From JARRQB01 sp965368585 (lineage in GTDB: Bacteria; Pseudomonadota; Gammaproteobacteria; Chromatiales; Chromatiaceae): a DNA stretch of 16,358 nt. The translations under genes were made by a program, and so were the position numbers. Shown one piece after another: positions 7,680 through 14,127 of this stretch (positions are counted from its first letter, which is position 1; each line of letters starts with the position of its first letter). Under the pieces are notes generated by a model. The model saw nothing but the letters and a program-made list of their open reading frames with translations, did not search any database and was not told the origin of the DNA. Location of the stretch: assembly GCA_965368585.1 (NCBI GenBank), contig CBDUNM010000117.1:1-16358 (forward strand), written 5' to 3'.

Positions 7680-9137
7680 GTGCCACCCATTGAACTGAAC
7701 GGCGCCTGGGTCCTGCTCATCGCGCACGCGCTGCTTGCCGCGCTGAGTGCCGGACATGCGCTGTTGAACAAGCGCGACTCAAGAGCGGCTCTCGGGTGGA
7801 TCGCTGTCTGCCTTGCCTACCCCATCGTGGGGCCGTTGTTGTACTACCTGTTTGGCATCAACCGCTTGCATACCCGCGCGCACGACCTGGAAGGCGCCCG
7901 TCACCGGCGGCTGAAGCCGGCGGATGCAAGATCGTCGTTGATCCGTGCGACCCGCAATCGCGCAGAGCTGGCTGCGCTGACCGCGCAGCCGGAACTGGCC
8001 GCGCTGGCGCGTTCGTCGGCCGCCGTGACGCGCCGCCCGCTGGTAGGAAACAATACCTTGCTACCCTTCTTTGACGGCGACAGCGCCTATGCCGCAATGC
8101 TGGGTGCCATTGCGCAGGCCCGACACTCGATATGCCTCGCGTCCTACATATTCGAGACGAATCGAACCGGTCGCGCGTTCATCGATGCACTCGCCGCGGC
8201 ACAGGGTCGCGGCGTCAAGGTTCGCGTGCTGCTCGACGGTATCGGTGAACTTTACAGTCTGCCTCGCGCCGGACGTTTGCTGAAGCGCAGCGGCGTCAAA
8301 ACCGCTCGCTTCGTACCTCCCAGCCTGCTGCCGCCGTCGGTTCATATCAATCTGCGCAATCACCGCAAACTGCTGGTGGTGGATGATCACGTCGGTTTTA
8401 CCGGCGGCATGAACATCGGTGACCGGCACTTGCTTCATCCGCCGGACCACCGTACGACGACCGCAGACATTCATTTTCAGATGTCCGGCCCGATCATCGA
8501 TCAGTTGCGACAGGTATTCGACGAAGACTGGCTCTTCGCCACCGGCGAAGAGCCTCGTCATGAGATGACGCAGCCTTCAGGGAACGGCCGCGCCATCTGC
8601 CGGGTGGTGACGGACGGACCGAACGAAGACCTCGGGAAACTCGTCATGATCATCACCGGCGCGGTTGCGCTGGCGCGCAAACGCGTCGCAATCATGACAC
8701 CTTATTTTCTGCCCCCGTCCCCTCTGATCAGCGCCTTACAGGCTGCCGCTCTGCGCGGGGTGGATGTGGGCATTATTCTGCCGCGCAAGTCCAATCAACC
8801 CCTGGTCCATTGGGCGACGCGAAACATGCTGTGGGAACTGCTGCAATTCGGCGTAAGGATTTATTACCAACCGCCCCCGTTCGCACACAGCAAGTTGTTG
8901 CTGATCGACGACGACTACGCGCATATCGGCTCAGCCAACCTGGACGCGCGCAGCCTGCGCTTGAATTTCGAGTTGGTCGTCGAGGTGTTCGACCAGCGGT
9001 TCGTTGCGATATTGGGCGCACACTTCGACCGTACCAGAGGGGCATCCACGGAAGAAACCATGGCGGGCATCGAAGGTCGCTCGTTGCCGGTACGCATCCG
9101 CGATGCCGCCGCCTGGCTGTTTTCACCCTACCTCTGA
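7680..9137 (+). CDS. cls: Cardiolipin synthase (ClsA-type, phospholipase D superfamily)
   Basis: This 485-residue protein is of the usual ClsA length. Two N-terminal membrane helices (about 9-28 and 37-60) anchor it in the inner membrane. Two phospholipase D HKD motifs follow: H228-x-K230-x4-D235 (NHRKLLVVDD, then GFTGGMN) and H403-x-K405-x4-D410 (AHSKLLLIDD, then IGSANLDARS). The enzyme condenses two phosphatidylglycerols into cardiolipin and glycerol. Both catalytic motifs are intact. The start is GTG at 7680; GGAG at 7663-7666 is the only ribosome-site-like sequence and is rather far (13 bases), so initiation may be weak. It begins 126 bases after the phasin terminator and appears to be its own transcription unit. 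The HKD superfamily also includes nucleases and other transferases, but the paired membrane helices and motif spacing favour cardiolipin synthase. Confidence 0.93.
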   Translation: MPPIELNGAWVLLIAHALLAALSAGHALLNKRDSRAALGWIAVCLAYPIVGPLLYYLFGINRLHTRAHDLEGARHRRLKPADARSSLIRATRNRAELAALTAQPELAALARSSAAVTRRPLVGNNTLLPFFDGDSAYAAMLGAIAQARHSICLASYIFETNRTGRAFIDALAAAQGRGVKVRVLLDGIGELYSLPRAGRLLKRSGVKTARFVPPSLLPPSVHINLRNHRKLLVVDDHVGFTGGMNIGDRHLLHPPDHRTTTADIHFQMSGPIIDQLRQVFDEDWLFATGEEPRHEMTQPSGNGRAICRVVTDGPNEDLGKLVMIITGAVALARKRVAIMTPYFLPPSPLISALQAAALRGVDVGIILPRKSNQPLVHWATRNMLWELLQFGVRIYYQPPPFAHSKLLLIDDDYAHIGSANLDARSLRLNFELVVEVFDQRFVAILGAHFDRTRGASTEETMAGIEGRSLPVRIRDAAAWLFSPYL

Positions 9138-9184
9138 GCGACGGCCTGGCAAGCGAAAGGTCTAGCATGCATGCTGCACCAGCC

Positions 9185-9280
9185 GGTCGGGGACGGGTGC
9201 GAATGCATCGGCAGGGATGCGGCGCAAGTCCTGTGCGGGGCGCATTCTCGAACCTAACAGTTTGTCCCCCGTCCCCGATC
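9185..9280. repeat. Large inverted repeat A (13-bp outer stem)
   Basis: The outer arms 9185-9197 (GGTCGGGGACGGG) and 9268-9280 (CCCGTCCCCGATC) pair over 13 positions with one G-T wobble. Inside, GAATGC (9201-9206) pairs with GCATTC (9242-9247). It abuts the next structure with no gap. It could be an interspersed palindromic element or a structured transcript; the sequence alone does not decide. Confidence 0.6.
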
Positions 9281-9404
9281 TATCCGGGCCCTCGCTGGTC
9301 CAGGCGCGCCGGGACTTGCCTTTCACTCACACCATAGCCACGGCTATGGTTTTCCCTCCAGGGCGGCGTCCAAACGCACCTGGCCGGCGCGATCAGCCCG
9401 GATA
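9281..9404. repeat. Large nested inverted repeat B (9 + 8 + 9 bp stems)
   Basis: Three nested perfect stems are present: TATCCGGGC (9281-9289) with GCCCGGATA (9396-9404); CGCGCCGG (9305-9312) with CCGGCGCG (9384-9391); and ACCATAGCC (9331-9339) with GGCTATGGT (9342-9350). The innermost hairpin is followed by TTTT (9350-9353) and could act as a terminator for the cardiolipin synthase transcript. The whole looks like a REP-type element or a folded RNA. Confidence 0.6.
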
Positions 9405-9522
9405 CCGGTGCAACATGCAGGCTAGAAAAACGACCGGTGATCATTCGCGCGCCGATTTCGGGCAGGCGGTCGCAAAAACAGCTGGTCGGCAGGTCAGGCC
9501 GCGCACCTGACTACCTTGGCGG

Positions 9523-9531
9523 TGCTATACT
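9523..9531 (+). promoter_or_regulatory. Extended -10 promoter for OB-fold gene
   Basis: TGCTATACT (9523-9531) matches an extended -10 box (TGn plus TATACT). No good -35 is seen at the right distance, which is usual for extended -10 promoters. The coding start is 40 bases downstream. Confidence 0.5.
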
Positions 9532-9571
9532 GCTGCCTCATTTCACGCCATCCAAAACACAGGAGAGGCAC

Positions 9572-9952
9572 ATGAAGCGAGCCCTAACCCTCATTGTCTC
9601 CGGCCTCTTCGTCAGCGTTTTCGTCTTACCCCTGCAGGCCGATCAAGCCGTCAGCACCACGATTGGTGACCTCTACAAAGAACGGTCCTCATTCAGCGGC
9701 AAATTGGTCAAGCTGCAAGGCAAAGTCGTTAAAGTCAACAACAAGATCATGCAGAGAAATTTTCTTCATCTGCAGGACGGCTCGGGCAGCCCGGATGACG
9801 GCACCAATGACATTACGGTGACCAGTCAGGACACCGCCAATGTGGGTGATCACGTAACCGTTACGGGCACGGTGATACTCGATCACGACTTCGGCGCCGG
9901 CTACAGATACCCGATGCTGGTGGAGCAGGCTACCGTTACACCCGGACAATAG
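9572..9952 (+). CDS. Exported OB-fold (nucleic acid-binding type) small protein
   Basis: This 126-residue protein begins with a clear signal peptide (positively charged MKR, hydrophobic stretch to about residue 20, cleavage near LQADQ). The mature part is a compact beta-rich domain of OB-fold type: KLVKLQGKVVKVNNKI, then NFLHLQDGSG, TNDITVTSQD, VGDHVTVTGTVILD. It resembles the tRNA-anti-like/BOF group of periplasmic OB-fold proteins whose ligand is mostly unknown. No cysteines remain in the mature part, so it does not look like a haem or disulphide protein. The start was chosen for the strong AGGAGAGG ribosome site (9561-9568) and the signal peptide; the frame runs 45 codons further upstream without support. 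It converges with the PHA synthase gene. Function unknown. Confidence 0.8.
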   Translation: MKRALTLIVSGLFVSVFVLPLQADQAVSTTIGDLYKERSSFSGKLVKLQGKVVKVNNKIMQRNFLHLQDGSGSPDDGTNDITVTSQDTANVGDHVTVTGTVILDHDFGAGYRYPMLVEQATVTPGQ

Positions 9953-10014
9953 ACCGGCTGACGGAGCAAGGGACGAGCTTCACAGCAGTTGTGCTTGGAT
10001 TTCGCGCCGACCCT

Positions 10015-11760
10015 TCAACTGACCCGTTTCGTCACGTAGCGCCCCGGGGCGGGCTCAATCTCGGTGTATTCTTTGTTACCCAGTGACTTGGGCGCGTCCA
10101 CCGCGTCGCCACGGTGCGGTGCCAGCCATTCGATCCAGTTCGTCCACCAACTGCCCGGGTGCGACGTCGCCGTCTTTAGCCAATGCTCGGCATCTTTACC
10201 CAATTCACCGTCCGTCCAATAGTTGCGCTTGTTCTTTGCCGGGGGGTTGATGACGCCGGCGATATGACCGCTCGCGCCAAGCACGAATTTCACCGGGCCG
10301 GAAAACAGGTTGACGGTCTTGAAAGTCGCCGTCCAGGGAGCGATGTGGTCTTCGACGGTCGAGAGAAAATAGCTGGGTGTCGTCACCTTGCTCAGGTCGA
10401 TGGACTCTCCGCACAGCGTGAGCCCGCCGGGTTTGACCAGCTTGTTTTCCAGGTACATATTCTGAATGTATGCAATGTACATATTGCCCGGCATGTTGGT
10501 CGGGTCACTGTTCCAGTAGAGGATGTCGAAAGGCGGCGGCGTTTGGCCCTTGAGATAGTTGTTCACCACATAGGACCAGATCAGATCGTTCGCGCGCAGC
10601 ATCGAAAAGACTGTCGCCAGATCCTTGCCGTTCAGCATCCCGGTGTGGGCCAACTGTGCTTCACGCTGGGCCACCTGAGCCTCGTCCACAAATATGCCCA
10701 GTTCCCCCGGTTCGCTGAAATCGAGCAGCGTCGTGAAAAAGGTGGCCGACGCTATGGTCTCGTCGTTGCGAGCCTGCATGACCGCCAGCGCGGTCGCGAG
10801 TAGCGTCCCGCCCACGCACCAGGCGGTGGTGTTTACCCGGTCGGCGCCGGTAATTTTCTTGGCGATCTCCAGCGCGTTAAACACGCCCGATTCGAGGTAA
10901 TCGTCCCACACCAGATCCTTCTGGTCCTTATCCGGATTCACCCAGGAAATGATGAACACCGTATTACCCTGATCCGTGGCGTATTTAACAAAGGAGTTTT
11001 CGGGCTGCAGGTCGAGTATGTAGAACTTGTTGATGAACGGCGGAATCACGAGCAACGGCCGTTGCGCGACTTTCTCCGTGGTCGGCCGGTACTGAATGAG
11101 CTGCATGACTTCGTTCTCATACACCACCGCGCCGGGCGTGGTCGCCAGATTGGTACCCAGCTTGAATGCCGCCTCGTCGGTCATGCTGATACGGCCTTTT
11201 CCAAGGTCTTCCATCAGGTGCTGCAGACCATCGACCAAGCTCTGGCCATTGCTTTCGATCGCATGCCGAATCACTTCCGGGTTGGTCGCGGCGAAATTGC
11301 TGGGTGACAGGGCGTCGGCGAAGAAGCGAGTGTAAAACTTGAGTTTCTTCTTGTTCTCCGGATCCAGATGGGTCGCATCCGCACAATCGTTCAGCAAGTT
11401 CGCCGCGAGCAGATAGGACTGTTTGAGATAGTCGAACACCGGATTGTCCTGCCACTCTTGCGCTGAGAATCGTCGGTCACCCCGCTGCGGCGCGATGACC
11501 GGCGTCATTGATTCCGCAACGGGTCTGGTGAACATGCTCAACCACAGGCTCATCTGGTCGCGCTGATAGCCTGCCAGGGTATCGATCCAGGTCTGCGGAT
11601 GCTGCATCGACTGGGCCGCGAGATCACCCCAGGCGCGTAAAAACTCCTTGGACATTTCCTGAAAGACCGAAGCAGGCAGGCCTTCGACGAGATCGTCCAG
11701 CCGTTCGACGTAAGCATCTAAGATCTCCTGAGGGTGCTTGAACAACGGTTGACTATCCAT
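10015..11760 (-). CDS. phaC: Class I polyhydroxyalkanoate synthase
   Basis: This 581-residue protein matches class I PhaC in length and over both the N-terminal domain and the alpha/beta-hydrolase domain. It polymerises 3-hydroxyacyl-CoA into PHA at the granule surface. The catalytic triad is C315 (lipase-like box AWCVGGT), D471 (STVEDHIAPW) and H499 (GASGHIAGVINPP), in line with C319/D480/H508 of the Cupriavidus necator enzyme. The box normally starts with glycine (GxCxGG); here that first glycine is alanine (A313). Other family blocks are PPFINKFYILDL (240-251), SWVNPD (272-277) and NYLKGQTPPPFDILYWN (401-417). The ribosome site CGGAGG lies shortly before the ATG. No phaA or phaB gene accompanies it, so monomer supply must be encoded elsewhere. 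The phasin gene upstream belongs to the same storage function. Confidence 0.97.
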   Translation of the reverse strand: MDSQPLFKHPQEILDAYVERLDDLVEGLPASVFQEMSKEFLRAWGDLAAQSMQHPQTWIDTLAGYQRDQMSLWLSMFTRPVAESMTPVIAPQRGDRRFSAQEWQDNPVFDYLKQSYLLAANLLNDCADATHLDPENKKKLKFYTRFFADALSPSNFAATNPEVIRHAIESNGQSLVDGLQHLMEDLGKGRISMTDEAAFKLGTNLATTPGAVVYENEVMQLIQYRPTTEKVAQRPLLVIPPFINKFYILDLQPENSFVKYATDQGNTVFIISWVNPDKDQKDLVWDDYLESGVFNALEIAKKITGADRVNTTAWCVGGTLLATALAVMQARNDETIASATFFTTLLDFSEPGELGIFVDEAQVAQREAQLAHTGMLNGKDLATVFSMLRANDLIWSYVVNNYLKGQTPPPFDILYWNSDPTNMPGNMYIAYIQNMYLENKLVKPGGLTLCGESIDLSKVTTPSYFLSTVEDHIAPWTATFKTVNLFSGPVKFVLGASGHIAGVINPPAKNKRNYWTDGELGKDAEHWLKTATSHPGSWWTNWIEWLAPHRGDAVDAPKSLGNKEYTEIEPAPGRYVTKRVS

Positions 11761-12037
11761 ACTGCGCCTCCGGTGGTGTGTGTTGTCGCCTGTTAGGCGC
11801 CGCGCGAGGAGCTTCCGATCGCGAACGGCGCCAAATTAACAAACTTATGTCTCAGCTGGCCCCTTTGATACCATGAGTGGCACGCGCGGAACAATGCTTT
11901 GTGCAGGCCACTGTTACCCGCAGCCGCAAACCATACGACATATTGGTTCGAGCCGAATGACGACTTTACCGGATCGCCCGCACACGCAGTGACGGCGCCA
12001 CCAAGCCGTTCAGCGACAACCGACCGGAGGACACCAA

Positions 12038-12676
12038 ATGAAAACGCGCTCAACCTGGCAGGGACGGCCACACATCCTGCTGGCCGCCATGGCGTGTTGC
12101 GGCACGCTAATGGCAGCTTCAGGACCGTCCGTCGCGGCGGACATCGTGGATCTGGTGCGCGAATGCGAACACTGTCATGGCAAAGACGGTGTCAGCACAC
12201 AACCCGACGTACCGATAATCGCCGGGTTTTCTCGCGAAGGCTTTCTGAACACGATCGACGTCTTCCGTGGCAACGAGCGGATTGCGCTCGCGTTTCAAAT
12301 CCCCGGTGAACCGGAAACCGTAATGAACGATATTGCCCGCCGACTCAGCGACGACGACGTGGAGGCACTGGCGGACTATTATTCACAACGACCCTTTATT
12401 CCGGCGCTCCAGTCATTCGACGACGAGCAGGCAAGCCGGGGTGAAATTATCCACAAGAGCAAGTGTGAAAGGTGTCATACCGAAAACGGGGCCGAACCCG
12501 TCGAGGACGCCGCCATTCTGGCGGGGCAATGGATGCCGTATTTGAAGCGCCAGTTCGACAATATACTGACCGGCAAACGCTTAGTACCGCGTAGCATGTA
12601 CCGGCGCGTCAAGAAACTGTCGGCCAAGGAAATCGACGCCCTGCTGCACTTCTACGCGAAGCAGGGCGCATCATGA
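12038..12676 (+). CDS. Dihaem c-type cytochrome (cytochrome c4-like)
   Basis: This 212-residue exported protein has a signal peptide to about residue 34 (cleavage after SVAA) and two similar haem domains. The haem-binding motifs are C43-E-H-C46-H47 and C143-E-R-C146-H147. Likely distal methionine ligands are M96 and M187, each followed by a typical helix (LSDDDVEALADYY and LSAKEIDALLHFYA). The size and twofold layout fit cytochrome c4 and related periplasmic electron carriers that pass electrons to terminal oxidases or partner dehydrogenases. A GGAGG ribosome site lies at 12026-12030 just before the ATG. It is transcribed away from the PHA synthase gene across a 277-base gap and has no obvious partner enzyme here, so the electron donor is unknown. 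Confidence 0.9.
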   Translation: MKTRSTWQGRPHILLAAMACCGTLMAASGPSVAADIVDLVRECEHCHGKDGVSTQPDVPIIAGFSREGFLNTIDVFRGNERIALAFQIPGEPETVMNDIARRLSDDDVEALADYYSQRPFIPALQSFDDEQASRGEIIHKSKCERCHTENGAEPVEDAAILAGQWMPYLKRQFDNILTGKRLVPRSMYRRVKKLSAKEIDALLHFYAKQGAS

Positions 12677-12787
12677 CGGGTAACCTATTCGGTTCGCGGT
12701 CCGCAAGCGCTGCAAATTTAGTTAAATCAATGACATTCGAATTCGCCAATGATGGAATCAGACGAAGTAGAATCAGTGGAGCAGCGA

Positions 12788-14113
12788 ATGTACTTCGAAA
12801 ACAATACCGACTTGTATACCGACCTGATCAATCAAGTTGAGACTACTTTCGATTTAGACCGACCGGGAATCGAACTAATAAAGATCGATCGCTCGAAATT
12901 CGGCGTCACAAATTACCCCAAGAGCCATGTCCATGAAGTTTTGATCCTGAAAATCGACAATAAGTTGTACTACGCTAAAGGCGAAGATGTATATTTGCGG
13001 GTTTCCAGCCGCTACTCTTTGAACTACAAGAGCTTTCTTGAATTCTCACTATCGCTTTTTCAGTTCGACGACTACTCCGTACCTGAACGAGTATTGCCTT
13101 TCTTCGATGAACCGGAGATTCCTGCAGTCAGTTTCGACAGAATGCTAATACAGCGTCAATTGGCAACCATCGAATCGATAACCGATGACAACCGTCCCAG
13201 CGATATAGACGATCCGAAACTCAGGGCGCTCTTCATCTATTACCTCTCTCGTAAAGAGCGGCTCGTATACAACGATGGTGAAATATACGATGATGTCTTC
13301 AACCATCATGGTAGAGACCTTATCCATGAGGTCCTGGCATCGGTGCTCGGACAACTACTCGGAATACCAGTGCCGCGCAACTATTTCGGCTACAAGACTT
13401 CCGAGTTCAAACTGGCCTCTGTCGACAAAGCCCAGTATACCGGTCCAGAGCATCAACGTTACATTCTTTCGGGAGCGATACACAATTCGCACCCCTGCCC
13501 CTTTCTGGTGGACGTGCTCAACAAAAAATTCAGAGAGCAAAATATCTCCTGGGGCTTATCGCTGTTTCGGGATGAATCGAACCCGTTGAATTTAAGGTTT
13601 TTTCAAGAATACAACTCGTCTGATACCGAGAGCCTGGGGAATCTGATCATTGCCCGGTGTCTAGGATATCGTGATTTGATTCGTTCCGACTTTCTAGACC
13701 GGATACTTGACGGCACCAAAGACCGAAAGCCCTACGACTATCTTTTACCCAAGGGCCTGCAAGGTCCAATATTCACCGTGGATTTCGGCGAAATCCTGTT
13801 TCCCGAGATCATGTTCAACCCCAGAGAGCCACACTATATCGAGCAAAAAGACGCAAGAGCAGCGGCCTTGAGCGACTATCTATCCGAAATCGGGAAACTC
13901 CAACCGGACAATCCATACCGAAGCACCGCTGCCGAACTAGTGCTTAAGGTCCATAATACTGATTTGGATATGATCGCTCGTTTGGTCAACGCCATACCTG
14001 AAAGATTCTTTTTGGATCATCTGGACAGCAATCAGTTTTGTTACCAAAGTGAAACGATGATAGATTTTTTGAAGAATCAATTTCAAATCATCGCAGACCG
14101 GAAAGACATCTAG
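12788..14113 (+). CDS. Divergent HipA/PI3K-like kinase-fold protein (tentative)
   Basis: I do not recognise a named family; this 441-residue protein is described from motifs. EVLASVLGQLLGIPVP (181-196) is the sort of helix-plus-turn found after the nucleotide-binding hairpin in HipA- and PI3K-like kinases. IFTVDFGEILFP (328-339) carries a DFG-type metal-binding aspartate, D332. Upstream of it lies a candidate catalytic segment, YRDLIRSDFLDRI (294-306). A late VNAIPERFF (400-408) recalls the C-terminal helix of HipA-like proteins. The ATP-binding lysine is unclear: K64 in YYAKGEDVYLRV or K156 in YYLSRKERL. No signal peptide or membrane segment is seen. The start at 12788 was chosen because GGAG (12778-12781) is six bases upstream; the frame extends 13 codons to ATG 12749, where no ribosome site is visible. 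GC is much lower than in the genes to the left. It lies 14 bases before the HAD-PEPCK gene, surely as one operon. Confidence 0.85.
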   Translation: MYFENNTDLYTDLINQVETTFDLDRPGIELIKIDRSKFGVTNYPKSHVHEVLILKIDNKLYYAKGEDVYLRVSSRYSLNYKSFLEFSLSLFQFDDYSVPERVLPFFDEPEIPAVSFDRMLIQRQLATIESITDDNRPSDIDDPKLRALFIYYLSRKERLVYNDGEIYDDVFNHHGRDLIHEVLASVLGQLLGIPVPRNYFGYKTSEFKLASVDKAQYTGPEHQRYILSGAIHNSHPCPFLVDVLNKKFREQNISWGLSLFRDESNPLNLRFFQEYNSSDTESLGNLIIARCLGYRDLIRSDFLDRILDGTKDRKPYDYLLPKGLQGPIFTVDFGEILFPEIMFNPREPHYIEQKDARAAALSDYLSEIGKLQPDNPYRSTAAELVLKVHNTDLDMIARLVNAIPERFFLDHLDSNQFCYQSETMIDFLKNQFQIIADRKDI

Positions 14114-14127
14114 ACGAGACCAAACCG

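Larger units (their letters stand above)
9138..9571. other. Intergenic stretch with structured repeats and a promoter
   Basis: These 434 bases contain no convincing gene. They hold a 12-base self-complementary sequence AGCATGCATGCT (9164-9175), two adjacent large inverted-repeat structures (9185-9280 and 9281-9404) and an extended -10 promoter before the OB-fold gene. The remaining 9405-9515 shows nothing I can name. Confidence 0.6.

Noticed and set aside
9437..9571. Longer N-terminus for the OB-fold protein
   Set aside because: The extra 45 codons cross the promoter and the ribosome site and would bury the signal peptide; the ATG at 9572 is clearly better.
11761..12071. A 92-codon minus-strand frame between the PHA synthase and cytochrome genes
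   Set aside because: It overlaps the cytochrome signal peptide region and has no recognisable content. The gap most likely holds the two divergent promoters, which I could not place.
12749..12787. Start of the kinase-like gene at ATG 12749
   Set aside because: No ribosome site precedes it, whereas ATG 12788 has GGAG at a six-base spacing. The longer start remains possible.
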